A DNA stretch of 58,167 bases. It comes from Clostridium polynesiense (GTDB lineage: Bacteria; Bacillota; Clostridia; Clostridiales; Clostridiaceae). Within the stretch, counting starts at the first letter, position 1, and every line of letters begins with the position of its first letter. Below the pieces are notes generated by a model. The model was not told where the DNA came from and made no database searches. It worked only from the letters and a program-made list of their open reading frames with translations. This document shows, in pieces, positions 1 through 8,837 of this stretch. The translations under genes and the position numbers were made by a program. The stretch lies in contig NZ_CCXI01000070.1 of the NCBI RefSeq assembly GCF_000820705.1, positions 1-58,167 on the forward strand. Reading direction: 5' to 3'.

Positions 1-668
1 TGATAGTTTTGAAAATATATATTTTCAAAACTCATAGATAAGTTATCTGAATACAAAAGCCTTAATACCATTTTTTCTCCTCTTACTGTAGGCATAGTTG
101 ATGCTCTGATGTTTATTGCATTACTGCAGTATTCATAAACCATTTTACCGTCCTGAGGAATTCTTTTTTCAGCAATATTCATCCCTGAAAGAACTTTTAT
201 TTTAGATATAACATTTAAAAAATGATTGTAGGGTATTATGCTGAACACCACCAGACTTCCATTAATGCGATATCTAACGGTATAATCCTCTTCACCTGGC
301 TCTATATGAATATCACTGGCACCTTTTTCAATGGAATTTATTATTAGATAATCACATAAGGTATTTATATACTTATCCTGGTCCTTAGGAGAAATAAACT
401 CTCTATTATCATTATTTTTTTCAGTATAGTATAAAATATGGCCATAATATATTGTAATCAGCCTGTTTGCTTCCTCTTCTGAAAGAACCTTCAATATTAC
501 CTCTTTTTTATATAAAAATTTCAAATACTGAATTACTGATGAAATATCGCTGCATATTGTTCCAATTATTATACTGTGTTCATTCTCTTCCAATGGAATT
601 ATCTTATAATCCTTTATATACTCTATAGGGATTTGAAGAATTTTTCTCGTAGCTATTTTTACCATCAT
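1..668 (-). CDS. GspE/PilB-family secretion or pilus ATPase, N-terminal part (cut by window edge)
   Basis: The minus strand is open from an ATG at 668 (or the adjacent ATG at 665) to the window edge, about 222 codons. The AGGAGG at 681-686 is a plausible but slightly distant ribosome binding site. The translation carries the motif GASDIHIEP followed by VRYRINGSL and then IAEKRIPQDGK. These belong to the N2 domain and the start of the ATPase core of type II secretion/type IV pilus assembly ATPases (GspE, PilB). Family members power extension of a pilus or pseudopilus at the inner face of the membrane. The Walker A and B motifs would lie beyond the window. It diverges from rqcH, and no other pilus gene is visible here. 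Family assignment is firm; the exact system cannot be told. Confidence 0.85.
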   Translation of the reverse strand, partial: MMVKIATRKILQIPIEYIKDYKIIPLEENEHSIIIGTICSDISSVIQYLKFLYKKEVILKVLSEEEANRLITIYYGHILYYTEKNNDNREFISPKDQDKYINTLCDYLIINSIEKGASDIHIEPGEEDYTVRYRINGSLVVFSIIPYNHFLNVISKIKVLSGMNIAEKRIPQDGKMVYEYCSNAINIRASTMPTVRGEKMVLRLLYSDNLSMSFENIYFQNY

Positions 669-812
669 TTGTATATAATACCTCCTATTATTTTATAGAC
701 ATCTTTAATAAATTTTAATCATGTATTTTGATATAATTTTACCTGGTATACTTATTAGTTAAAATTTGCTATGATATTTAAAGAAAGTTCTTATTAAAGG
801 AGGAGCGTAAAA

Positions 813-2524
813 ATGGCATTAGACGGCATATTCCTCAGCAGTATTGTTTATGAACTGAGAAAAGAAATTTTAGATGCAAAAATAGATAAAGTAAATCAGC
901 CTGAAAAAGATGAATTGCTTATCACTATAAGAGGAAAGAAGAATTATAAACTTTTAATTTCTTCTAATTCAAGTTATCCCCGAATACATTTAACAGAGAT
1001 AAATAAGGCTAATCCTATGCAGCCTCCTATGTTTTGTATGGTGCTTCGAAAATACTTAACTAACGGAAGAATAAAGGATATATATCAAATCCACAGCGAT
1101 AGAATTTTATGTATAGATATTTCTAATACAGATGAGCTTGGATTTGATTCCATATATACTTTAATAATTGAAATAATGGGCAGGCATAGTAATATAACCC
1201 TTGTTAGATCAAGAGATAATAAAATAATGGACTGCATAAAACATATAACCCCTGATATTAACAGCTACAGAACGCTGCTTCCAGGTATTGATTATAAATA
1301 TCCTCCAGAAAGTGTAAAGTTAAATCCTTTCAATTTTAAGGAAAAAGAAGCAGTTTCTTTTTTAGAAGAAAAAAATATAAAATTAGATAAAAATTTTTAT
1401 TTTAATACCTTTACAGGAATATCTAAAGTTTTATCTAAAGATTTATATTTAAGAGCAGATCAAAACTCAGATATAGATCTTAGTGTACTTTTTGAAGAGC
1501 TTCAAATATTCATTGAAGCCATTAAAAATAATGAATATAAATATGTGATTTACTATAACGGCAGTGTGCCTCTGGATTTCTATTGCCATGAGCTGTCTAT
1601 TTACAAAGAATACAATTCAAAGAGTTTTACTACCCCCTGGAGTTTATTGGATGCTTTTTATTTTGAAAAAGATAAGCAGGACAGGATAAAATCAAAAACA
1701 CAAGATATAGAAAAGCTCATCTCTACAAACTTAGATAGATGCTATAAAAAAATTGACATTTTAAATCAGGTATTAGAAGAAGGCAAAGAAAAAGAAGATT
1801 ACAGAATCAAGGGTGAACTCTTAACTGCTAACATATACTCCATAACACCAGGTATTAAGAAAATCAAATTATGGAACTATTATAGTGAAAATGATGAGTA
1901 TGTTGAAATCGAGCTAGATACAAATTTATCTCCTTCAGAAAACATTCAAAAGTACTATAAAAGATATAATAAGCTGAAAAAATCTGAAACTTCCGCTAAG
2001 GAGCAACTGGAGCATACTAAACAGGAAATTCATTACCTCACTTCTGTACTTAACAGTATATCCAATATAGAAAACTACGAAGAAATCGACGAAATACGAG
2101 AAGAATTAATAGAATCAGGATATATACGATTTAGAAAAAACAAGAAAAAAAACAAGCCTACAAAGCCTCATCATTTTGTGTCCTCAGAAGGAGCAGATAT
2201 TCACGTAGGGAAAAATAATATTCAAAATGATAATTTGACTTTAAGATTTGCAGGGAAAAATGATACTTGGCTCCATACAAAAAACATTCCAGGCTCTCTG
2301 TAATAGTTAAGGGAAGTAATATAGGAGACCAAACCATTATTGAAGCAGCGGAATTAGCCGCAGCTTACAGCAAAGCAAAGAATTCTTCCAATGTTCCTGT
2401 AGATTACACTGAAGTTAAATATGTAAAAAAACCTTCAGGTGCTAAGCCTGGAATGGTTATATATACAACTAATAAGACTGTATTTGTAACTCCGGACATA
2501 TCTAAAGCAAAAAGAGAGGATTAA
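813..2524 (+). pseudogene. rqcH: RqcH/FbpA (NFACT) ribosome quality control factor, frameshifted near 2298
   Basis: The gene starts at an ATG behind AAAGGAGG. The reading frame of 813-2303 encodes an NFACT-N domain (Asp96-Arg97 matches the DR pair of the family) and the coiled coil, then enters the NFACT-R domain ([10 protein letters not shown]) and stops. The rest of NFACT-R, including [20 protein letters not shown], continues in the next frame to 2524. Inserting one A between 2298 and 2299 would turn CT into the CAT of the family PGSHV motif and join both parts into about 570 residues, the usual RqcH length. RqcH binds obstructed 50S subunits and recruits tRNA-Ala to add alanine tails to stalled peptides. 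It is either a recent pseudogene or a one-base sequence error; everything else in the gene looks intact. Confidence 0.9.
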
Positions 2525-2535
2525 TCCTCTCTTTT
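2510..2535. terminator. Perfect palindromic bidirectional terminator between rqcH and pyrR
   Basis: A 26-bp perfect palindrome (arms 2510-2522 and 2523-2535, A-run on the left, T-run on the right) lies exactly where the two convergent genes end. It contains the rqcH stop codon (2522-2524) and the first bases of the pyrR stop codon (2534-2536), so one hairpin can end transcription in both directions. Confidence 0.85.
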
Positions 2536-3073
2536 ATTTTAAATCAAATATTTTAACTGAATCTTCATCATCAATTTCTTTAATGTTCACAGAAACTAAT
2601 TCATCCTTAGAAGTTGGAATGTTTTTACCTACATAATCAGCCCGTATAGGAAGCTCCTTATGCCCTCTATCGATGAGTACAGCAAGCTGTATACTCAAGG
2701 GCCTAGCAACATCTATAATCGCATCTATAGCTGCCCTGGCAGTTCTGCAGGTGAACAATACATCATCTACCAAAATCACTTTTTTATTTTTAACATCTAC
2801 ACCTAAATCTCTGTTTTTTATTAGAGGGTTATCCCCTAAAGATGATAAATCATCTCTATAAAGGGTTATATCAACGCTTCCAACAGGTATTTCCGCCCCT
2901 TCAAACTGCAAAATGTTATCCGCTATTTTTTTTGCAATAGGATAGCCTCTTCGTCTTATACCTACTAAAACCAGGTCTTCTACACCTTTATTTTTTTCAA
3001 TAATCTCATGGGAAATTCTTCTAAGCGTTCGTTTGATAGCATCTTCGTCTAACAATGTAGCTTTATATATCAT
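2534..3073 (-). CDS. pyrR: PyrR, pyrimidine operon attenuator / uracil phosphoribosyltransferase
   Basis: This 179-residue protein has the usual PyrR length and fold signatures: [13 protein letters not shown] near residue 36 and the PRPP-binding loop [17 protein letters not shown] at 99-115. PyrR binds UMP-charged anti-antiterminator RNA to attenuate pyr operons and has side activity as uracil phosphoribosyltransferase. In the PRPP loop the family usually reads DDVLYTGRT; here the Gly is Cys109, which might affect catalysis but not necessarily RNA binding. It lies downstream of the pseudouridine synthase gene with an 87-bp gap. No pyrimidine biosynthesis gene or PyrR-binding leader is evident nearby, so it probably acts in trans. 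Confidence 0.93.
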   Translation of the reverse strand: MIYKATLLDEDAIKRTLRRISHEIIEKNKGVEDLVLVGIRRRGYPIAKKIADNILQFEGAEIPVGSVDITLYRDDLSSLGDNPLIKNRDLGVDVKNKKVILVDDVLFTCRTARAAIDAIIDVARPLSIQLAVLIDRGHKELPIRADYVGKNIPTSKDELVSVNIKEIDDEDSVKIFDLK

Positions 3074-3160
3074 AACATCTACTCCTTATATAACAAATGC
3101 CTTATGGTTACAATAAGACATACTATAATAAATAAATTCTAGCATGAATAAAAAAAGGTT

Positions 3161-4072
3161 TCAATGCTGCCTTAACTTGTTTAATATGTCTATAAAGTAA
3201 TCAGGAATAGGACTTGCAAATTCCATATAAACATTTTTTATAGGATGAATAAACCCAAGAAGTCTGGCATGAAGAAGCTGACCCTCCGCACTAAACTTCT
3301 GTTTTTTATATCCATACAAAGGATCTCCCACTAAAGGGTGCCCTATATAAGCCATATGTACTCTGATTTGATGTGTTCTTCCTGTTTCAAGTCTGCAGGA
3401 TACAAGGGTATAGGAATTGAACCTTTCTGCTACCTTATAGTGGGTTATAGCTTTCTTCCCCTCCTTTACCACTGCAAACTTCAGTCTATCCTTTGGATTC
3501 CTTCCTAAAGGAGCATCAATTGTGCCTTCATCCTTTTGAATCCTGCCTTCTACTAAGGCAAGATACTCCCTGGTCATGCTATGATTTTTAAACTGCTCAG
3601 CAAGCAATCCAAGAGCTTTATCATTCCTAGCTACTACCAATACACCTGATGTATCCTTATCTATTCTATGAACTATACCCGGACTCATTATCCCATTGAT
3701 TCCAGATAAATCTTTGCAGTGATAAAGCAGAGCATTCACTAAAGTATTGTCTTTATTCCCCGGTGCCGGATGCACCACCATCCCCTGAGGTTTATTTATT
3801 ACGATGACATCACTATCCTCATATAATATATCTAATGGTATGTTTTGAGGTATAACCTTAAGAACTTCAGGGTCAGGGATGTTTACTTCTATACTATCTG
3901 ATTCTTTAAGTTTGTAATTGCTTTTTACTATTTTATTATTTACCCTTATAAATTCTTTATTGATTAAATTTTGTATATAAGATCTGGAATTTTCTTCTAA
4001 AGTAAAGGTTAGATATTTATCGATTCTCATACCGGAAAATTCAGCTTCTATCTTAAAATTTTTTATTTCCAT
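3161..4072 (-). CDS. rluD: RluA/RluD-family 23S rRNA pseudouridine synthase
   Basis: The protein (303 residues) has an N-terminal S4 RNA-binding domain (about residues 14-75) followed by the pseudouridine synthase domain. The catalytic motif HRIDKDTSG is at 135-143 with Asp138 as the expected nucleophile, followed by RTHQIRVHMAYIGHPLVGD. RluD-type enzymes isomerise uridines of helix 69 of 23S rRNA. The ATG follows the lspA stop directly, so the two are translationally coupled; lspA-rluD-pyrR is a common Firmicute order. The exact target uridines cannot be read from sequence, and the B. subtilis counterpart is called YlyB. Confidence 0.9.
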   Translation of the reverse strand: MEIKNFKIEAEFSGMRIDKYLTFTLEENSRSYIQNLINKEFIRVNNKIVKSNYKLKESDSIEVNIPDPEVLKVIPQNIPLDILYEDSDVIVINKPQGMVVHPAPGNKDNTLVNALLYHCKDLSGINGIMSPGIVHRIDKDTSGVLVVARNDKALGLLAEQFKNHSMTREYLALVEGRIQKDEGTIDAPLGRNPKDRLKFAVVKEGKKAITHYKVAERFNSYTLVSCRLETGRTHQIRVHMAYIGHPLVGDPLYGYKKQKFSAEGQLLHARLLGFIHPIKNVYMEFASPIPDYFIDILNKLRQH

Positions 4073-4519
4073 TTATTCAACACCTTTTATTATATATAAA
4101 ATCATTAATCCTGTTCCTATTACAACAAAGGTATCAGCCATATTAAAGGTTGGAAAATAATAAATATCCTTATAATGAAACTGTAAAAAATCCACAACAA
4201 ATCCAAGCCTTACCCTATCTATCAGATTACCTATTGCACCTGATATAATTAAATATAAACTCCAAATAAGAAGATTTGATTTAGGTTTGTATTTGAATAA
4301 ATAAAAAAGCATTACAGCTATTATAGCTGAAGTAACTATGGCTAAAAAAAGCACCTTATTTTGAAGTATTCCGAATGCTGCTCCCCTATTTTCCAGATAA
4401 GCTAAATCAAAAAAATTCTTTATTACAGTAATATCTCCTTGAACAGATAAAACTTTTAATGCCCACTGCTTGGTTAAAATGTCTATTAAAAAGAAAAATA
4501 ATATAATTATTATACCCAT
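4073..4519 (-). CDS. lspA: LspA, lipoprotein signal peptidase II
   Basis: This is a 148-residue integral membrane aspartyl protease with four hydrophobic segments (about 2-14, 56-74, 82-98, 128-145). The conserved blocks are all present: NRGAAFGIL at 44-52, GNLIDR at 97-102, VVDF with catalytic Asp110, and FNMADTF with catalytic Asp129. It cleaves prolipoprotein signal peptides after the lipobox cysteine has been diacylglyceryl-modified. It sits between the DksA/YteA-type gene and rluD, an arrangement known from clostridia. Confidence 0.95.
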   Translation of the reverse strand: MGIIIILFFFLIDILTKQWALKVLSVQGDITVIKNFFDLAYLENRGAAFGILQNKVLFLAIVTSAIIAVMLFYLFKYKPKSNLLIWSLYLIISGAIGNLIDRVRLGFVVDFLQFHYKDIYYFPTFNMADTFVVIGTGLMILYIIKGVE

Positions 4520-4546
4520 TTACATCCCCCTTGTTGTTATTAAATG

Positions 4547-5161
4547 CTAATCCGGTAATTGATTTCTATATTGTTCATTGCTTATGCTTTCAATAGGCTC
4601 TACATATATTTCGTCATCGTCAAAATATTCATCAATAACCGGCCTTCTGTTGAACATATCTACTGCCTGATAGCTGTCTTCTGCATCAAACCCTACTTCA
4701 TCCTTAAAAGAGTAATCATTGTAACCATAACCAAAGGGTCGCTTAAGCACCGTCTCCTCCTGTCCCATATCTAAATTAGGATTCCAGGATGATTTCTTAG
4801 CTATTTCCTCTTGGCATTTGATGCAGAATTTAGAATAAGGAAGAAACTCTAATCTTTCTCTGGATATCTCAGCACCGCAACTCTGGCAGTTACCATACTT
4901 TCCTTGATTAACAAGTTCTAAAGCTTCATTTATTTTATCCAGTAGACTAACTTCATTCCTCTTAATAGCTCTGCCTTTTTCCATTTCAGTTATTTCGTCA
5001 CCAAGATCAGCAGGATGATTGTCATAAAAAGAAAGTTCACTGGAAATCTGAGCTATGGAATCGCTTGTTTCGTTTTCTTTGATTTTATTTATTAAATTTA
5101 CAGTTCTCTTTTTTTCTTCCAACAATTTTTCTCTGAAATATTTTAAATCTCTATCTTTCAT
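4547..5161 (-). CDS. yteA: DksA/TraR-type zinc-finger protein of the YteA sporulation family
   Basis: The 204-residue protein has a long charged N-terminal helical region and a C4 zinc finger: C92-x2-C95 (CQSC) and C113-x2-C116 (CIKC), spaced as in DksA/TraR. The size and the ENETSDSIAQISSELS-type N-terminus with DNHPADLGDE fit the YteA family, made during sporulation in Bacillus. DksA proper binds RNA polymerase through its secondary channel with ppGpp; whether YteA does so is not established. An inverted repeat in the leader (5165-5212) includes its ribosome binding site. Confidence 0.85.
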   Translation of the reverse strand: MKDRDLKYFREKLLEEKKRTVNLINKIKENETSDSIAQISSELSFYDNHPADLGDEITEMEKGRAIKRNEVSLLDKINEALELVNQGKYGNCQSCGAEISRERLEFLPYSKFCIKCQEEIAKKSSWNPNLDMGQEETVLKRPFGYGYNDYSFKDEVGFDAEDSYQAVDMFNRRPVIDEYFDDDEIYVEPIESISNEQYRNQLPD

Positions 5162-5164
5162 AAT

Positions 5165-5212
5165 AATCTCTCCTTTACATTATATATATAGTATTCTTTC
5201 ATAGGAGAGATT
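5165..5212 (-). promoter_or_regulatory. Inverted repeat whose distal arm contains the yteA-type gene's ribosome binding site
   Basis: On the minus strand AATCTCTCCT (5212-5203) is followed 28 nt later by the exact complement AGGAGAGATT (5174-5165), four bases before the ATG at 5161. If transcripts from aroF run through, the Shine-Dalgarno sequence would be paired. It could also serve as a weak transcription end after aroF. Regulation is inferred only from the base pairing. Confidence 0.45.
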
Positions 5213-5226
5213 TTTTATTACTTTCT

Positions 5227-6015
5227 TCAACAAATATTTAATTCAGACATTATCCTTTTAAGTTCTTTTATAGAAATTGTCTGCCTTGCATCAGAAATGG
5301 AAGCCTCCGGATCATAATGTGATTCAATAATAAGTCCATCGGCACCACAAGCTATTGCAGCCAGGGACATAGGATATACCAGTTCTCTTAGACCTGTACC
5401 GTGGCTTGGATCCACGATTATAGGGAAATGGGTATAGTGTTTAATATAAGCTACAGCATTTAAATCCAATGTATTTCTGGTAGCAGTTTCAAAGGTTCTT
5501 ATTCCTCTTTCACATAAAACTATATTGCTGTTTCCCTGCATAGCAATGTATTCTGCAGCAGAAATCCATTCTTTATAAGTGGCATTCATTCCACGCTTTA
5601 ATATAACAGGCAGATTAGTTTTACCAACTTCCTTCAATAGAGTATAATTATACATATTCCTTGAGCCAATCTGAATTACATCAATGTAGTCCAAAGCTGT
5701 TTCAATTTCTCTTGCATCCATAATCTCTGTAGAAACCGGAAGCTCAACAACCTTTCCAACCTCCCCTAATATTTTCAATCCATCTATACCCAATCCCTGA
5801 AAATCATATGGAGATGTTCTTGGTTTGAAGGCTCCTCCTCTAAGCATGTGCACTCCTATGGTTTTTAGTTTAGAGGCTATTTTAAGCATACTGCTATAAT
5901 CTTCTACCGCACAAGGTCCTGATATAATTATTTTACTATTCCCGCCAATTTCTAAATTTTTTACCTTAACTTTATTTTTAGACTTGTAGCTGCTGCTATC
6001 CATATCAATGCTCAT
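5227..6015 (-). CDS. aroF: DAHP synthase, single-domain AroF (type I-beta)
   Basis: The enzyme condenses phosphoenolpyruvate and erythrose 4-phosphate to DAHP, the first shikimate step. Family motifs are clear: IISGPCAVED at about 29-38, LRGGAFKPRTSPYDFQGLG at about 58-76, and IIVDPSHGTG near 199. At 262 residues it is only the catalytic barrel. The N-terminal ferredoxin-like regulatory domain of the common roughly 340-residue form is absent, and aroB ends two bases upstream, so no room for it exists. The sequence therefore suggests an enzyme without that feedback domain. It forms an operon with aroB. Confidence 0.93.
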   Translation of the reverse strand: MSIDMDSSSYKSKNKVKVKNLEIGGNSKIIISGPCAVEDYSSMLKIASKLKTIGVHMLRGGAFKPRTSPYDFQGLGIDGLKILGEVGKVVELPVSTEIMDAREIETALDYIDVIQIGSRNMYNYTLLKEVGKTNLPVILKRGMNATYKEWISAAEYIAMQGNSNIVLCERGIRTFETATRNTLDLNAVAYIKHYTHFPIIVDPSHGTGLRELVYPMSLAAIACGADGLIIESHYDPEASISDARQTISIKELKRIMSELNIC

Positions 6016-6017
6016 TA

Positions 6018-7097
6018 TTAATTTTCACCTATACCTTCTTTAATAGCTTTAGTTAATTCTTCCTCAGTAACTTTACATTTAATTTTACACTTTCCTATAT
6101 TTTCAAGTAAAACAAATCTGATATCATTATCATTCTTTTTATCCTTTTTCATAATGGAAATTAAAGTGTCAATATTATTTATTTTATAAGAATGAGGAAT
6201 TCCTAATTTATCATACAGATTTAAAAGTCTTTGATAAATGTCTTCAGGCAGATGCAATTGATATTCTGACAGCTTTACAGCAATAAGTATGCCTAATGCT
6301 ACAGCTTCTCCATGCATAATAGCATAATTAGAATGAGATTCAATGGCATGACCTGCAGTGTGTCCAAAGTTTAACGTGTTTCTTATGTTCTCATCCCTAT
6401 AATCTCCAGCCACTATGGAGATTTTAATTTCTAAGCATCTTTTGATTATTTGAAATAATATTTCTTCCTGTCTCTTAATCAACCCTTCTATATTATCTTC
6501 TATATACTTCAGAAGATCCTCAGAACTTATCAAAGCATACTTGATTACTTCACAGATACCGTTTATAAAATTTTTATCGTCCAGTGATTTTGCTGCTTCT
6601 ATAGGTATTATAACCCCATAAGGGTTGTAAAAGTTCCCGATAATATTTTTAATTTCGCGGTAATTATAACCTACTTTTCCACCTACTGAGCTATCTGTTT
6701 GAGATATAATCGTTGTAGGAATGCTTATATATGGGATTCCTCTCATAAAGGTTGAAGCTGCAAAACCAGCTAAATCTCCTAATATTCCTCCGCCTATAGA
6801 AATTATAGTGCTGCTTCGATTTATTTCATTTGACATAAAAAAATCATAAATAATTTTTATTGTGTCATAATTCTTATTTTCTTCGCTAACTTTAATTATA
6901 AGAATTTTATCTGCTGCTTTCTCTCTCAATAATTCTATATAATTACTATAAAAGTTATAAACATTTTCATCCACGATAATAGCATTGTTTTTCTTTTGAG
7001 AAATTGATGCAGCAGTTCTATTTATAGCTTCCTCCATACTGGATTCGATAAAAATATTATAATTACCGGAAGTCTCTTTTAATAGTCCTATACTCAT
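6018..7097 (-). CDS. aroB: AroB, 3-dehydroquinate synthase
   Basis: The second shikimate enzyme converts DAHP to 3-dehydroquinate using NAD and a divalent metal. The sequence shows the NAD-binding SIGGGILGDLAGFAAS, the metal-ligand blocks EVIKYALI, HTAGHAIE and MHGEAVALG, and KDKKNDNDIRFVLL at the C-terminus. I place the start at the ATG at 7097 (359 residues), because a GGAG lies nine bases before it; the upstream ATG at 7112 has no ribosome binding site and its codons contain that GGAG. It is followed two bases later by aroF. Confidence 0.93.
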   Translation of the reverse strand: MSIGLLKETSGNYNIFIESSMEEAINRTAASISQKKNNAIIVDENVYNFYSNYIELLREKAADKILIIKVSEENKNYDTIKIIYDFFMSNEINRSSTIISIGGGILGDLAGFAASTFMRGIPYISIPTTIISQTDSSVGGKVGYNYREIKNIIGNFYNPYGVIIPIEAAKSLDDKNFINGICEVIKYALISSEDLLKYIEDNIEGLIKRQEEILFQIIKRCLEIKISIVAGDYRDENIRNTLNFGHTAGHAIESHSNYAIMHGEAVALGILIAVKLSEYQLHLPEDIYQRLLNLYDKLGIPHSYKINNIDTLISIMKKDKKNDNDIRFVLLENIGKCKIKCKVTEEELTKAIKEGIGEN

Positions 7098-7159
7098 TAC
7101 AATCAACTCCATGTATATAATATTTAATTATAAAACATTAATCAAGTAAAAAAATAAAA

Positions 7160-7182
7160 AATCTCACTGAAGAAGTGAGATT
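7160..7182 (-). terminator. Intrinsic terminator at the end of divIVA
   Basis: A 9-bp stem (7160-7168 with 7174-7182, 5-nt loop) overlaps the divIVA stop codon. On the minus strand it is followed by a long T-rich tract (7159 downwards). It separates the division operon from aroBF. Confidence 0.85.
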
Positions 7183-7777
7183 ATTTATTTGCAATAAAAC
7201 TTTTTATACTATCTAAATCGTTGTTATGTAAATTTTCTTCTCTACTGATATCATCAGGGTTTTCTTCCTTTATTCCCTTTTCCTCCAGAGTCTCAGAAAC
7301 TACCTCTCCGATATTGTAATTTTTAATAAGTCCTTTTTCCATATCTTCAAAAGTTTCTAACTGAGCATTTATAAAATTTCTATATTTTGCTCTAAATTTT
7401 ATAAATTCCTGCTTCACTCTATCGTATTCGTCATTAATAGAAATTACATCAGCGTGAGCTTTATCTAAGATTTTCTGTGCTGTTTCATTAGCATTTTTAA
7501 TAACCATATCAGATTCTTTCTGAGCATTTAATTTCGCCTGTTCTGATGCATTTTGTGCTAAAAGCAGTGTATTCTGTATGGTATTTTCAATTTTTGTATA
7601 ATGGTCAACCTTCTCGTTGATAGAAGCTAACTTTTCTTTTAATAGAGAGTTTTCTTTAAATATTTCTTCATAATCCTCTACTATTTGAAATAAAAAATCA
7701 TCTACTTCATCAGGATTATATCCTCTTAAACCTCTTTTAAAATCTTTATTTTTAATATCCATTGGAGTTAGTCTCAT
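7181..7777 (-). CDS. divIVA: DivIVA, septum/pole scaffold protein
   Basis: The N-terminus MRLTPMDIKNKDFKRGLRG with GYNPDEVDDFL is the signature lipid-binding domain of DivIVA (residues 1-55). It is followed by a long coiled coil (about 55-165) and an acidic tail. DivIVA recognises negatively curved membrane at septa and poles and recruits division-site regulators. At 198 residues it has normal length. It is the last gene of the ylmE-sepF-ylmG-ylmH-divIVA string, as in many Gram-positives, and ends in a strong terminator. Confidence 0.94.
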   Translation of the reverse strand: MRLTPMDIKNKDFKRGLRGYNPDEVDDFLFQIVEDYEEIFKENSLLKEKLASINEKVDHYTKIENTIQNTLLLAQNASEQAKLNAQKESDMVIKNANETAQKILDKAHADVISINDEYDRVKQEFIKFRAKYRNFINAQLETFEDMEKGLIKNYNIGEVVSETLEEKGIKEENPDDISREENLHNNDLDSIKSFIANK

Positions 7778-7790
7778 AAAAAAACACCTC

Positions 7791-8564
7791 TTATATGTAT
7801 TTGTGTACTCTTACAATCTGTCTATCGCTTTTTGTTCTTCTAATGGTATTATCAATGTCAAACTTACCATAGCCTCTTACAGTAATTGTGGAATTATCTT
7901 TTACTAAAGCGCTCTTTTCTCTGGTTTCTAAATATTCCAGCAATACTTTTCCCTGGTCAATAAGTTTAATAGCCTCAGATCTTGAAACACCGCAGATTGA
8001 ACTTATAAAGTTATCCAATCTTCTGGAGGTCACTATGATTTCCATTTCCTTTTTACTCACTGTGGGAAGCTCCTGAATATTTGTTAAAACTTCAATTAAA
8101 CAGGGCGACTTTCCTATTGTTATTAAGTTATCTATGACATATTGGGAAATATCCTCTAAAACAGCTACATAAGCTATATTGTCTGAAACTATAATATCGC
8201 CAACAGTGTGTCTTTCTATCCCCAGCGCCAACAGAGCACCCAAATAATCTTTATGCATTAATTTGCTGAACTTGGATTTATTGATTATTTTTAAAACCAC
8301 AGCAGGAATATAGTCTTCCTCTTCATAATTGAAAATGAAAATTTTTCGCTGAGCCTCTTCAAAAAAACCTTCTGATAAATAAGCTATAGAATTGTCTCTG
8401 CAAAATCTTTCTAAAGAGCTCCAATACTGAGGAGTTAAAAAGTACTTTACCACAGAGCTATTACCAGATCTATCAGCTATTACGTATTTATCATAAATTC
8501 TTGCTGCTATTTCATCCTCCACTTTAAATGGAAAGATCTTATAGAAGTTATCTTTGCTTATCAT
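7791..8564 (-). CDS. ylmH: YlmH, S4-domain RNA-binding protein
   Basis: The 257-residue protein has the YlmH N-terminal module with the family motif HKDYLGALLALGIERHTVGD at 104-123 and a C-terminal S4 RNA-binding domain (about 181-245). In B. subtilis YlmH binds 50S subunits carrying peptidyl-tRNA and can take part in ribosome-associated quality control. The ATG overlaps the ylmG stop by four bases, so translation is coupled. The presence of rqcH and mutS2 in the same window is noted under findings. Confidence 0.9.
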   Translation of the reverse strand: MISKDNFYKIFPFKVEDEIAARIYDKYVIADRSGNSSVVKYFLTPQYWSSLERFCRDNSIAYLSEGFFEEAQRKIFIFNYEEEDYIPAVVLKIINKSKFSKLMHKDYLGALLALGIERHTVGDIIVSDNIAYVAVLEDISQYVIDNLITIGKSPCLIEVLTNIQELPTVSKKEMEIIVTSRRLDNFISSICGVSRSEAIKLIDQGKVLLEYLETREKSALVKDNSTITVRGYGKFDIDNTIRRTKSDRQIVRVHKYI

Positions 8565-8821
8565 AATAATATTGAAAACAGCAGCCTTCTTAAGAAATTT
8601 AAAAGAATAATAGCAAAAATCGGAGAAAAATCAAACATCATGTTTGGAAATAATGATGCCTGAAGCTTTTGAAAAGGCATAAGTATTGGTGAAGTCAAAC
8701 TGTTAATGAAGCTTTTTAAACCAGATAAATTTGATGAGGGAATGTAAGAAAGCAGAACATCTATTATGATTGCATATTGCAAAACATCGAATAGCATTCC
8801 AATTATGTTAAATAGAAACAT
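8561..8821 (-). CDS. ylmG: YlmG/YggT-family small membrane protein
   Basis: This 86-residue protein has two hydrophobic segments (about 2-23 and 62-84) separated by the conserved amphipathic stretch containing PSSNLSGLKSFINSLTSPIL, typical of the YggT family. The molecular role is not established; conserved placement beside sepF and divIVA links it to division or envelope assembly. It overlaps ylmH by four bases. Confidence 0.88.
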   Translation of the reverse strand: MFLFNIIGMLFDVLQYAIIIDVLLSYIPSSNLSGLKSFINSLTSPILMPFQKLQASLFPNMMFDFSPIFAIILLNFLRRLLFSILL

Positions 8822-8837
8822 GGTTTTCCCCTTTCCA

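Noticed and set aside
669-812. Divergent promoters between the GspE-type gene and rqcH
   Set aside because: TTGATA and TATACT-like boxes are present but the spacing is wrong; I could not choose a promoter.
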